From contig CANBSW010000013.1 of NCBI GenBank assembly GCA_947372235.1, forward strand, positions 1-46,644: DNA of 46,644 nt, in the 5' to 3' direction. The stretch comes from Chitinophagaceae bacterium (GTDB taxonomy: Bacteria > Bacteroidota > Bacteroidia > Chitinophagales > Chitinophagaceae). Positions 15,970 through 24,031 of this stretch are shown piece by piece; within the stretch, counting starts at the first letter, position 1, and each line of letters opens with the position of its first letter. A model generated the notes under the pieces. It saw only the letters and a program-made list of their open reading frames with translations. It was not told the DNA's origin and did no database searches. The position numbers were made by a program, and so were the translations under genes.

Positions 15970-18105
15970 ATGCAAGTAGAAAAATTTTATTACGACAACA
16001 AAACCGTAAAGCTTTTTGCTTATGCCACCATTTTGTGGGGCGTAGTAGGTATGTTGGCCGGCTTGTTAATAGCCGTACAGATCTATCTTCCTGCCGCTAA
16101 TCTTGGGTACCCAATGACAACTTTTGGCAGGGTTCGTCCGGTGCATACCAATGCGGTAATATTTGCGTTTGTGGGTAATGGCATCTTTATGGGTGTCTAT
16201 TATTCATTGCAACGTTTGTGTAAAGCCCGTATGTTCAGCGATGTATTAAGTAAGATACATTTCTGGGCCTGGCAGCTCATCATTGTAGCCGCAGCGGTTA
16301 CCCTGTTATCAGGTTACACCACCGGTAAAGAATATGCAGAACTGGAATGGCCCATCGATATTGCCATTACACTGGTATGGGTAATATTCGGTATCAATAT
16401 GTTTGGTACTATTTTAAAAAGAAGGGAAAGCCATTTGTATGTGGCTATCTGGTTCTTTATTGCCACATGGGTTACGGTTGCGATGCTGCATATTGTAAAC
16501 TCTTTCGAAATTCCTTTTTCTTTCATGAAGAGTTATAGCTGGTATGCAGGTGTGCAGGATGCATTGGTGCAATGGTGGTATGGTCACAATGCGGTGGCTT
16601 TCTTCTTAACCACGCCGTATCTCGGTATCATGTATTACTTCCTGCCAAAAGCAGCTAACCGCCCGGTATACAGCTATCGTTTATCCATCATTCACTTCTG
16701 GGCTTTGATCTTTATTTATATCTGGGCAGGTCCTCACCATTTATTATATACCGCTTTGCCCGATTGGGCACAAAGTTTAGGTACTGTATTTAGTGTAATG
16801 CTGATCGCTCCTTCATGGGGTGGTATGCTGAATGGTTTGTTTACACTGCGCGGTGCATGGGATAAAGTAAGAGAAGATCCTATTTTAAAATTCATGGTGG
16901 TTGCCATTACCTGTTATGGTATGGCCACTTTTGAAGGGCCCATGCTGGCATTGAAAAATGTAAATGCGATCTCGCACTATACAGACTGGACCATTGCACA
17001 CGTACATGTAGGTGCACTGGGCTGGAATGGCTTTCTCACATTTGCCATCCTTTACTGGATCATCCCTAAAATTTTCAACACAACATTATATTCAAAGAAA
17101 TTAGCTACCACGCATTTCTGGATAGGTACTATCGGTATTGTATTATATGCCATCCCAATGTATTGGGCAGGATTTACACAGGCGATGATGTGGAAACAAT
17201 TTACTCCGGAAGGAACACTGAAATACCAGTTCCTTGAAACAGTAACGCATATCATCCCATTATATGTAACCAGAAGTATTGGTGGATTATTATATCTGTC
17301 AGGTGTATTCTTAATGGTGTACAATATTGTTAAGACGGTTAAATCGGGTAGCCTGGTTGCCAATGAAGAAGCAGAAGCTCCTGCATTAGAAAAAAACAAA
17401 GCACCTCATGGAAAACAATACTGGCACAGATGGATTGAAGCAAGGCCCATACAAATGCTGGTATTCAGCTTGATACTGGTAGGCATTGGTGGTGTACTTG
17501 AAATTGTGCCTACATTCCTGGTAAAAAGTAATATCCCAACCATTGCCTCTGTAAAACCGTATACACCACTTGAATTACAGGGAAGAGATATTTATATCCG
17601 TGAAGGTTGTTATTTATGTCACTCCCAAATGATCCGTCCTTTCCGTGATGAAGTAGCCCGTTATGGCGAATACAGTAAAGCCGGTGAGTTTGTATATGAT
17701 CACCCATTTCAGTGGGGAAGTAAGCGTACCGGTCCGGATCTGGCCCGTATTGGCGGGAAATATCCAGACAGCTGGCATTACAACCACATGCTGGAGCCAC
17801 AAAGTATGAGTCCGGGTTCTATCATGCCATCCTATCCATGGCTATTGGATAATCCAATTGATACAGCGATTACACCGGCTAAAATCAGGGCTATGCAAAC
17901 ACTGGGTGTGCCTTATCCCGAAGGATATGATAAAGTGGCCAATGCAGATCTGATGGCTCAGGCAAACAGGGTCCGTATCAATTTAAAAATAGACAAGATC
18001 ACAACGGGTGCTGATAAAGAAATTGTTGCACTGATAGCCTACCTGCAGAGAATGGGCACAGATATTAAGTTACAGGCAAAGCCGCAGGTAGTATCAGCGC
18101 AATAG
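15970..18105 (+). CDS. ccoNO: cbb3 cytochrome c oxidase, fused CcoN-CcoO subunit
   Basis: The 711-residue product joins the catalytic CcoN subunit (about 1-470) to the mono-heme CcoO subunit (about 500-711). In CcoN the heme and copper ligand regions are visible: RPVHTNAVIFAF, WWYGHNAVAFFLTTPYLG, WAGPHHLLYTALPDW and WTIAHVHVGALGWNG. The CcoO part has one heme c site, CYLCH (547-551), followed by SQMIRPFRDEVARYGEYS and a C-terminal Met ligand region (PGSIMPSYPWL). The fusion is the usual form in Bacteroidota. The enzyme is a high-affinity terminal oxidase of the inner membrane. It sits between ccoS and ccoQ. Confidence 0.97.
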   Translation: MQVEKFYYDNKTVKLFAYATILWGVVGMLAGLLIAVQIYLPAANLGYPMTTFGRVRPVHTNAVIFAFVGNGIFMGVYYSLQRLCKARMFSDVLSKIHFWAWQLIIVAAAVTLLSGYTTGKEYAELEWPIDIAITLVWVIFGINMFGTILKRRESHLYVAIWFFIATWVTVAMLHIVNSFEIPFSFMKSYSWYAGVQDALVQWWYGHNAVAFFLTTPYLGIMYYFLPKAANRPVYSYRLSIIHFWALIFIYIWAGPHHLLYTALPDWAQSLGTVFSVMLIAPSWGGMLNGLFTLRGAWDKVREDPILKFMVVAITCYGMATFEGPMLALKNVNAISHYTDWTIAHVHVGALGWNGFLTFAILYWIIPKIFNTTLYSKKLATTHFWIGTIGIVLYAIPMYWAGFTQAMMWKQFTPEGTLKYQFLETVTHIIPLYVTRSIGGLLYLSGVFLMVYNIVKTVKSGSLVANEEAEAPALEKNKAPHGKQYWHRWIEARPIQMLVFSLILVGIGGVLEIVPTFLVKSNIPTIASVKPYTPLELQGRDIYIREGCYLCHSQMIRPFRDEVARYGEYSKAGEFVYDHPFQWGSKRTGPDLARIGGKYPDSWHYNHMLEPQSMSPGSIMPSYPWLLDNPIDTAITPAKIRAMQTLGVPYPEGYDKVANADLMAQANRVRINLKIDKITTGADKEIVALIAYLQRMGTDIKLQAKPQVVSAQ

Positions 18106-18118
18106 TTATGCGTGAAGC

Positions 18119-18190
18119 GTGAATCGTCAGTCGTGAGTGAATACATCAAAACACAAAACTCACGACTGACATCTCACGACTCACGATTCA
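18119..18190. repeat. Heptamer-derived inverted repeat between ccoNO and ccoQ
   Basis: GTCAGTCGTGAGT (18126-18138) pairs perfectly with 18158-18170. The overlapping segment 18119-18136 can instead pair at 17 of 18 positions with 18173-18190, so two alternative hairpins compete for one 5' arm. The units are the same GTCGTCA/GTCGTGA heptamers found in the element at 35.6 kb. In this position the structure could tune ccoNO relative to ccoQP. Confidence 0.65.
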
Positions 18191-18218
18191 AACACATGAA
18201 AACACAAAAACACAAAAG

Positions 18219-18380
18219 ATGAAATTCATCAACTACCTAGAAAAAATAACCGGTGTAGATATTTACGCCCTCAGTTCATTTTCCATCTTCTTTGTTTTTT
18301 TTATCCTGATGGCTTTATGGGCATGGAAGGCAGATAAGGGAATGATTGACGAGATCAGCCGTTTACCCTTAGAAAATTAA
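18219..18380 (+). CDS. ccoQ: CcoQ-like small cbb3 oxidase subunit
   Basis: A 53-residue gene runs from ATG 18219 to TAA 18380. After MKFINYLEKITGVDIYA comes one membrane helix (FSIFFVFFILMALWAWKAD) and a short polar tail with KGMIDEISRLPLEN. The helix-then-WxW-K pattern, size and position between ccoNO and ccoP fit CcoQ/FixQ, the fourth subunit, which stabilises the complex. Sequence conservation in this family is low, so the call rests mostly on context. Confidence 0.85.
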   Translation: MKFINYLEKITGVDIYALSSFSIFFVFFILMALWAWKADKGMIDEISRLPLEN

Positions 18381-18392
18381 TCAACCAGAACA

Positions 18393-19655
18393 ATGTTTAA
18401 AACATCCGATATGAAACGATCTTCTGTACAAAAATATACCAGGCTTAGTTTGCCGGCGGTAATTGTAATGATCTGTTCTTTACCAACAGGGGCATTTGCT
18501 GCCGGCCCCCCCGTTCCGTCAGAAATGTCGAAACCCATGGCGCAGGTGCTGATGGTAATCATTGCTGCTTTGTTATTAATGATCGCTTTGTTAGCCAATG
18601 TGGTTAATGGCGCGGCACAGGTATACCTGCAAAAATATAGAGAAGCTAAAAAAGCGGCGGGATCAGGCAACGCCACAAAGATTTTTTCTTTACTCGTTCT
18701 TTGTCTCATTGGCTCAGGTGTATTTGCAGCCGATGCACCTGCCGCAGCTGCAGCAACAACCGCTGCTGCTGATACAGGTGTTGGCGGATTATCTTCAATC
18801 TCATTTTATGCGTTGATCTCTGTGATCGGTGTTGAGATTGTTATTTTACTGGTCTTATTGTACAACCTCAAATTATTACTGAGAAAAGAATCCATTGCCA
18901 TTGCAGCTATAGCAGGAGAAGAAGCTGTTGCGCCTGCTCCTGCCTTTAACTGGAACAAATGGTGGTGGGAAAAAGTAAACGTATTACGCCCTGAAAGCGA
19001 AGAAGCCAATATTGATCTTGGACATGATTACGATGGCATTCGCGAACTGGATAACCGTTTACCGCCATGGTGGTTGTATGGATTTTATCTGTGTATTATT
19101 GTTGCGTTTATATATATCTATCGTTTTCACATTTCACATTCAGCACCATCCAGCAGCGAAGAATTTCAAATTGCCATGACGGTTGCAGATGCAGAAAAAG
19201 AAGAGTTCTTAAAAAATTCCGCCAATAAAGTTGATGAGAATACGGTAACCTATTTGTCAGATGCAGCATCACTTGGCGAGGGTAAAAAAATATTCACCAC
19301 TATTTGTGCAGCTTGTCACCAGGCCGATGGTGGTGGTGCCGTTGGACCAAACCTTACAGATGATTATTATTTACATGGCGGTGGTATTAAAGATCTTTTT
19401 AAAACCATCAAATACGGCTGGCCGGAAAAGGGAATGAAAAGCTGGAAAGATGATTATTCTCCCGTACAGATTGCACAACTGGCCAGTTATGTAAAATCAT
19501 TACGAGGAACCAAACCCGGAAAGCCTAAAGAGCCACAGGGTACTTTATACGACGAAAAAGCCGCCGCACCGGCAGCAAAACCGGGCGCAGCAGTGGATTC
19601 TACAAAATCGGCGGCAGCTGATAAAAAAGCTGTACCCGCCACCACATTACCATGA
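18393..19655 (+). CDS. ccoP: CcoP, cytochrome c subunit of cbb3 oxidase
   Basis: The 420-residue product has several N-terminal hydrophobic segments. A CcoP N-terminal domain includes DIGHDYDGIRELDN-like residues and WWLYGFYLCIIVAFIYIY as an anchor. One heme c site follows, CAACH (305-309), with GPNLTDDYYLHGG and GMKSWKDD beyond. Only one heme motif is present, whereas proteobacterial CcoP is di-heme; mono-heme forms are usual in Bacteroidota. The C-terminal 40 residues are an Ala/Pro/Lys-rich tail. A second ATG at 18411 is an alternative start. It overlaps ccoG by 4 bp. It feeds electrons to CcoNO. Confidence 0.93.
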   Translation: MFKTSDMKRSSVQKYTRLSLPAVIVMICSLPTGAFAAGPPVPSEMSKPMAQVLMVIIAALLLMIALLANVVNGAAQVYLQKYREAKKAAGSGNATKIFSLLVLCLIGSGVFAADAPAAAAATTAAADTGVGGLSSISFYALISVIGVEIVILLVLLYNLKLLLRKESIAIAAIAGEEAVAPAPAFNWNKWWWEKVNVLRPESEEANIDLGHDYDGIRELDNRLPPWWLYGFYLCIIVAFIYIYRFHISHSAPSSSEEFQIAMTVADAEKEEFLKNSANKVDENTVTYLSDAASLGEGKKIFTTICAACHQADGGGAVGPNLTDDYYLHGGGIKDLFKTIKYGWPEKGMKSWKDDYSPVQIAQLASYVKSLRGTKPGKPKEPQGTLYDEKAAAPAAKPGAAVDSTKSAAADKKAVPATTLP

Positions 19656-21064
19656 GTGAGATCAAGCATATCAACGAACCGTTAACAGAGAATTTCAGAG
19701 ACAGGATTGCAACGGTTGATGAAAGTGGAAAAAGAAAATGGATCTATGCAACTAAACCCAGCGGAAAATTTTATACCATCCGTACCTGGTTAAGTGTATT
19801 TTATTTTATCGCATTTTTTGGGATGCCCTTTGTATATATCAATGGGCGTCCCATATTTATGTTTAATATACCGGATGCAAAATTTATCATCTTTGGTAAA
19901 GCATTCTGGCCCCAGGATTTTTTCATCTTCGGGCTTACAATGGTAACATTTGTATTTTTCATCATTTTATTTACGGCGGCATTTGGCCGTTTATTTTGCG
20001 GATGGGCCTGCCCGCAAACAAACTTTATGGAAATGATGTTTCGTAAAGTGGAGTATTTGGTATTAGGAGATGCACCGGCACAAAGACAACTTAAGAATTC
20101 TCCCTGGACCACCAGAAAGATCGTTAAGATCACTGTTAAGCAGGTTCTATTTTATCTGTTGTCTTTTATTATTGCCAATTTTTTTCTTGCCTATATCATC
20201 GGCATAAAAGAACTGGAAAAAATTATTACAGAACCGGTTACGGAGCATATTGTTGGCTTCTCTTCTTTATTGATATTTAGCGGAGTATTTTTTGCAGTGT
20301 ATGCATTTTTCAGAGAACAGGCTTGTACCGTTATTTGTCCTTACGGAAGATTACAAAGCGTATTGCTCGATAAAAATTCCATGATCGTTGCCTACGATTA
20401 TAAACGTGGCGAACCCCGTGGCAACGCTAAAAAACACGAAGGCGAAAACCTGGGCGATTGTATTGATTGCCACCAGTGCGTAAGGGTTTGCCCAACTGGG
20501 ATTGATATCCGCAATGGTGTACAAATGGAATGTGTGGGTTGCACTGCCTGTATTGATGCCTGTAACAACATCATGGATAAATTAGACAGGCCGCGTGGCT
20601 TGATCCGATATGCATCTGAAAACTCCATCGCCAACGGCGAAAAACTGCATTACACCACACGAATGAAATTTTATACCGGCCTATGTGCACTGGTATTATG
20701 TGTATTAAGTGTATTGCTTGCAACACGTAAAGATATTGATGCCACCATCATGCGTACACCGGGAATGTTATACCAGGAAAGAGGTAACGACAGTATCTCG
20801 AACCTGTACAATATTAAAATGATCAATAAGACCATTAAAACAGAACAGGTATTTATTAAACTGAATGGCGGAGATGGAACAGTGGAAGTGATTGGTAAAC
20901 CCTATATCACCATAGAAAAAGAAGGACAGGGTGCAGGATCATTCTTTGTGGTATTACCGAAGAGCAGGATCCATAATCGTAAAACAGAAATAAAAATGGA
21001 CCTTTATTCAGGCACCGAAAAGATCGTAACCATGAAAACAAATTTTCTGGGGCCTGCCAATTAA
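19652..21064 (+). CDS. ccoG: CcoG, cbb3 oxidase accessory iron-sulfur protein
   Basis: This 470-residue membrane protein has about five membrane segments and the FixG/RdxA signature FCGWACPQTNF. Two ferredoxin-like [4Fe-4S] motifs are C270-x2-C273-x2-C276-x3-C280 and C294-x2-C297-x2-C300-x3-C304. A C-terminal Ig-like FixG domain follows from about residue 370. CcoG reduces copper for cbb3 assembly in studied species. The ATGA overlap with ccoP (19652-19655) indicates translational coupling. Confidence 0.95.
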   Translation: MSEIKHINEPLTENFRDRIATVDESGKRKWIYATKPSGKFYTIRTWLSVFYFIAFFGMPFVYINGRPIFMFNIPDAKFIIFGKAFWPQDFFIFGLTMVTFVFFIILFTAAFGRLFCGWACPQTNFMEMMFRKVEYLVLGDAPAQRQLKNSPWTTRKIVKITVKQVLFYLLSFIIANFFLAYIIGIKELEKIITEPVTEHIVGFSSLLIFSGVFFAVYAFFREQACTVICPYGRLQSVLLDKNSMIVAYDYKRGEPRGNAKKHEGENLGDCIDCHQCVRVCPTGIDIRNGVQMECVGCTACIDACNNIMDKLDRPRGLIRYASENSIANGEKLHYTTRMKFYTGLCALVLCVLSVLLATRKDIDATIMRTPGMLYQERGNDSISNLYNIKMINKTIKTEQVFIKLNGGDGTVEVIGKPYITIEKEGQGAGSFFVVLPKSRIHNRKTEIKMDLYSGTEKIVTMKTNFLGPAN

Positions 21065-21117
21065 GCAACCCATTGCCCAATAAACCAACAAACAAATAAA
21101 CCAATAAACTATACCAT

Positions 21118-21552
21118 ATGAATTGGGGAAATAAACTCATCATCGTCTTCATCATTTTCGCCGGCCTGATAGGTACGATGGTATACAAAGCGGTTAATAC
21201 AAAATTCGATCTGGTAAGTAAAGAATATTACAAAGACGAATTGCGTTACCAGGATAAAATAGACGGTAAACAAAACGCCAATAAACTTGGCAATGTGCTG
21301 GTAAGCCAGACTGCGGAAGAATTACTGCTCACTTTTCCGGACGAAATGAAAGGAAAAAAACTGGAAGGTGAAGTTTTGTTCTATTGTAAAACAGATGCTG
21401 ATAAAGACAGAAAGATCATTATACAGTTGGATGAGAACGGACTACAGCATATTCTCAAAAACAAACTTCACAAAGGCCCCTATGAGTTGAAACTAAACTG
21501 GCAAACCGCAACTGAAAAATATTATACAGAGCAGGATATTATTGTTAATTGA
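21118..21552 (+). CDS. ccoH: FixH/CcoH-family protein
   Basis: The product has 144 residues with one N-terminal membrane helix (about 5-25). It is followed by TKFDLVSKEYYKDELRYQDKI, the typical FixH segment, and a beta-rich periplasmic domain ending WQTATEKYYTEQDIIVN. FixH/CcoH proteins assist assembly or stability of cbb3 oxidase. It starts 53 bp after ccoG. The leader contains two copies of AATAAACCAA. Family and context agree. Confidence 0.9.
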   Translation: MNWGNKLIIVFIIFAGLIGTMVYKAVNTKFDLVSKEYYKDELRYQDKIDGKQNANKLGNVLVSQTAEELLLTFPDEMKGKKLEGEVLFYCKTDADKDRKIIIQLDENGLQHILKNKLHKGPYELKLNWQTATEKYYTEQDIIVN

Positions 21553-21640
21553 AGTATTGTGCTATTAAGATTGAAAGTGGTTTTTATTTAAAAAATAAAA
21601 TTTGAAATTAAAGTGTGCTTGGTGAAGTATTTCTAATCAG

Positions 21641-21693
21641 CCCCTGTGGACGGGCAGCCCGGTAACAGGGACGGGGCCCAGCGGCCGTGAGCG
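21641..21693. other. GC-rich hairpin-forming island in the ccoH-TauE/SafE gap
   Basis: CCCTGT (21642-21647) pairs with ACAGGG (21665-21670) around an inner CGGGCAGCCCG. More GC-rich sequence follows up to about 21693. The island interrupts an AT-rich 204-bp gap and has no T-run. It could attenuate readthrough or be a dispersed repeat. An AACAA-N4-TTGTT palindrome (21734-21747) lies just before the next start codon. Confidence 0.3.
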
Positions 21694-21756
21694 ACAAAGC
21701 ATCTCGAACAATAGGGTGCCTGATTTTTAATAGAACAAAGCATTGTTATTTAATAC

Positions 21757-22464
21757 ATGGCAATCCAATTACTCATATCAGGTTTTGTATTAGGTGCAGT
21801 AAGTAGTTTTCACTGCGTGGGAATGTGCGGCCCTATCGCACTTGCCTTACCAGTTCATTTTTTACCGGCTCACCAAAAAGCGACAGGTATTTTTCTGTAC
21901 AATACAGGCCGTGTTTTTATTTACGCATTATTAGGATTGGTATTTGGCTTTTTAGGAAGACAGGTGTACCTCGGCGGATTGCAGCAGGGTTTGTCAATTA
22001 CATTGGGCGCTATACTGTTAATATTCTTCTTACAAACCCTGCTTAAAAAAAATATTATCCATATTAAATGGGCCGATACACTTACCCATAAATTGCAACG
22101 GTTTATTGCCCGATACATGCAGCAGAAAAAATTATACGGCATGTTTGTATTGGGTGCCGCCAATGGTTTGCTTCCCTGTGGTATGGTTTATCTGGCCATT
22201 ACAGGCGCACTCGCTTCCGGCTCTGTAGGTGGTGGTATTGCCTTTATGGCAGTATTTGGACTGGGAACTTTCCCTGCTATGTTTGCTCTTTCTTATTTTG
22301 GATCGATGATCAGCCTCTCAGCCCGTAACACCATGAAGAAAGCCGTTCCCTATGTTATGCTGATGATGGGCGTTCTATTAATAGTAAGGGGTTTAAACCT
22401 CAATATTCCTTACATAAGTCCTTATTTACAGGCTAATACCCAACAGGCAATTTCCTGCCATTAG
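21757..22464 (+). CDS. TauE/SafE-like (DsbD_2-type) membrane transporter
   Basis: The 235-residue product has about six membrane segments and the motif CVGMCGPIALALP near the N terminus (C22, C26). A second related motif, ANGLLPCGMVYLAI, comes at mid-protein. These Cys-containing motifs match the UreH/DsbD_2 branch of the TauE/SafE family. In cbb3 clusters such proteins are thought to help copper or thiol handling during oxidase assembly. It is the last gene of the block, 204 bp after ccoH. The exact substrate is not known. Confidence 0.88.
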   Translation: MAIQLLISGFVLGAVSSFHCVGMCGPIALALPVHFLPAHQKATGIFLYNTGRVFIYALLGLVFGFLGRQVYLGGLQQGLSITLGAILLIFFLQTLLKKNIIHIKWADTLTHKLQRFIARYMQQKKLYGMFVLGAANGLLPCGMVYLAITGALASGSVGGGIAFMAVFGLGTFPAMFALSYFGSMISLSARNTMKKAVPYVMLMMGVLLIVRGLNLNIPYISPYLQANTQQAISCH

Positions 22465-22684
22465 GCTTTAACATTTCATTGGTAAACGAAGAACAAAATA
22501 TTCCATCTATTATATAGAACTTTATACAGGCAACACAGAAACATGTTTCTGTATCTAATAGAAAAGGTTCAAAAGTTATTTGCAAAGGATTAACAAAAAA
22601 TAAAAACCACTGGCACTGGTTTTGCGTTAATAAGAATAGATAAACAGTATTACAATTTTCTCATAAGCAGTTAGTTTTGGTTGC

Positions 22685-22716
22685 GGTCCCGATTTCCATC
22701 GGGACCAATTTTTTTT
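22685..22716 (+). terminator. Strong intrinsic terminator
   Basis: The stem GGTCCCGAT (22685-22693) with ATCGGGACC (22698-22706) has a TTCC loop and an eight-T run (22709-22716). It is a classic rho-independent terminator on the plus strand. It lies 220 bp past the TauE/SafE stop, so it ends that long transcript or an unrecognised RNA in between. Confidence 0.8.
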
Positions 22717-22760
22717 ATATCCCCAGCTAAATAATTCAAATACATCAAACTCAGCATAAC

Positions 22761-22861
22761 CTCTGGATCTCATGTTCTCTGCGGTTGGTAAAGTCTTATA
22801 CAATTGGAGGGTAACTATATTAATTGACACCTTTCAACCGCAGAGAACATGAGATCCAGAG
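22761..22861. repeat. Perfect 27-bp inverted repeat around a 47-bp core
   Basis: Arms at 22761-22787 and 22835-22861 are exact reverse complements over 27 bp. Read outward, each begins CAACCGCAGAGAAC then ATGAGATCC. The 47-bp core is AT-rich. The arms end sharply, with no similarity beyond them. There is no T-run, so it is not a normal terminator. It may be a duplicated element, a protein-binding site or a small invertible segment. Confidence 0.9.
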
Positions 22862-23074
22862 TAAAACGCATGGGTAAGTCAGCTGATAATTATCCTTCGC
22901 CGCCCAAAATCATCCATTCGCAGAAAATATCCATACGTTGGAAGAATCAAGGGAAACACAGAGCGGGTTATCCTGCAATTTTACTGTATTGAATTTGGGT
23001 AGCAGGCATTAAATAATTCCAGAATTAATACCCCCCCTTAAAATTCAATATCCAACTTTTTCATTAGTCTGAAT

Positions 23075-23099
23075 GGCGGGCCCGTTGCCGCCTTTTTTT
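23075..23099 (+). terminator. Intrinsic terminator (plus strand)
   Basis: GGCGG (23075-23079) pairs with CCGCC (23088-23092) and is followed by seven T (23093-23099). It points in the plus direction and no annotated plus-strand gene ends nearby. It may end a transcript that starts near the inverted repeat at 22.8 kb. Confidence 0.6.
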
Positions 23100-23114
23100 A
23101 TTGCCGTATCCGAT

Positions 23115-23816
23115 CTATTTTAATAAATCTCCAATAACCGATTTATACGTTTTCCCGATGGGGATGGGTGTGCTAACTTCCTGCAAATAAATCATATCAT
23201 CCTGCACCTGTTTAATATGCCGTATGGCCACCACATAAGAACGGTGTACCTGCATAAAACCAAAAGTGGAAAGGCGTTTACAAAGTTCAGAAAGAGAAAG
23301 ATTTACCAGATGGGTTTCGTTATTGGATAATACCAGTTTAATATAATCTCGCAGTGCTTCTGCATATACCAGTCTGTCTATTTCTATTTTAATGATCTTA
23401 ACTCCGCTCTTGATAAACAAAAATGGTTTCTCTTTTTCTACGGGAGCGGGTGCTGCAGGAGCATTTTTTTCAAATATCTTATCAATACTTTTTTTGAACC
23501 GGTTAGGCAGGATAGGTTTTTTGAGAAAATCGATAGCGCCAATTTCAAAAGCAGTAAACGCATAATCTTCGTTACCGGTAATTACAATGATGGATGGTTC
23601 ACCCGAAATAAAAGGGATCAGGTCAAAACCCTGTCCGTCTGATAATTCCATATCCAGTAAAACAATATCCACCACCTCCTTTTGAAAAAACAATTTTGCT
23701 TCTGCACAACTGGTGCAGCTTCCAACCATCTCCAAAGAGGGGTAAAAGCTGATGAGCTGCGTTAGCATTGCTGTGATCATCGGGTCATCATCCACAATCA
23801 ATATCTTCTTCTTCAT
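23115..23816 (-). CDS. LytTR-family response regulator
   Basis: The 233-residue product has a receiver domain (1-120) with acidic D9/D10/D11, phosphoacceptor D55 in IVLLDMELSDG, and the conserved Lys in IDFLKKP. A linker rich in Ala, Pro and Glu follows. The LytTR DNA-binding domain (about 135-233) contains RLVYAEALRDYIKLVL, FMQVHRSYVVAIRHIK and IPIGKTYK. In Bacteroidota such regulators pair with membrane histidine kinases of the LytS type. No kinase is next to it, so it is an orphan here. It stands alone, with the noncoding region on its 3' side. Confidence 0.94.
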   Translation of the reverse strand: MKKKILIVDDDPMITAMLTQLISFYPSLEMVGSCTSCAEAKLFFQKEVVDIVLLDMELSDGQGFDLIPFISGEPSIIVITGNEDYAFTAFEIGAIDFLKKPILPNRFKKSIDKIFEKNAPAAPAPVEKEKPFLFIKSGVKIIKIEIDRLVYAEALRDYIKLVLSNNETHLVNLSLSELCKRLSTFGFMQVHRSYVVAIRHIKQVQDDMIYLQEVSTPIPIGKTYKSVIGDLLK

Positions 23817-23991
23817 CAGGGTGGTTTTCGTTCCTAAAGTATGTAAAAAACTAACATAAGGTTTTGTTAGTCGCTATAGAACAGTAATTCATCGGTTAAT
23901 TTGGATGGAAACCGGGTGTTTCCTTCTGTCACTGCAATGCCATAAATCAGTCACTGCTCAATTATTTCCTCTGCTGCACACATCAATCCTG

Positions 23992-23999
23992 TAATTTTG
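23992..23999 (+). promoter_or_regulatory. Bacteroidota -7 element before the aminotransferase gene
   Basis: TAATTTTG matches TAnnTTTG exactly and ends 32 bp before ATG 24032, leaving a leader of roughly 25 nt. No clear upstream TTTG box was found at the expected spacing. Confidence 0.5.
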
Positions 24000-24031
24000 C
24001 ATTCGAATTTTTTACCTGAAACCTTTCTTTT

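Larger units (their letters stand above)
22465..23114. other. 650-bp noncoding region with terminators and a perfect inverted repeat
   Basis: No convincing gene is present. Going left to right it holds a weak AAAACCA/TGGTTTT hairpin (22603-22623), a strong terminator (22685-22716), a perfect 27-bp inverted repeat (22761-22861) and a second terminator (23075-23099). Two small frames start inside the repeat arms and point outwards, both with MRSR: 48 residues on the minus strand (22773 to 22627) and 47 on the plus strand (22849 to 22992). Neither resembles a known family. The minus frame reads through the terminator hairpin, so I regard both as probably not coding. The stretch from the right arm to 23099 could be a small RNA. 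Confidence 0.6.

Noticed and set aside
21641..21693. A riboswitch or tRNA-like RNA in the GC-rich island before the TauE/SafE-like gene
   Set aside because: No known riboswitch core or cloverleaf could be built. Only a nested hairpin is visible.
22627..22830. 67-residue minus-strand frame as a gene
   Set aside because: It runs through the strong terminator hairpin and one arm of the inverted repeat, and resembles no known family.
22761..22861. Phase-variable promoter of the Bacteroides type
   Set aside because: The 47-bp core is much shorter than usual invertible promoters, no TAnnTTTG element was found in either orientation, and no recombinase gene is nearby. It is kept only as a weak option in the findings.
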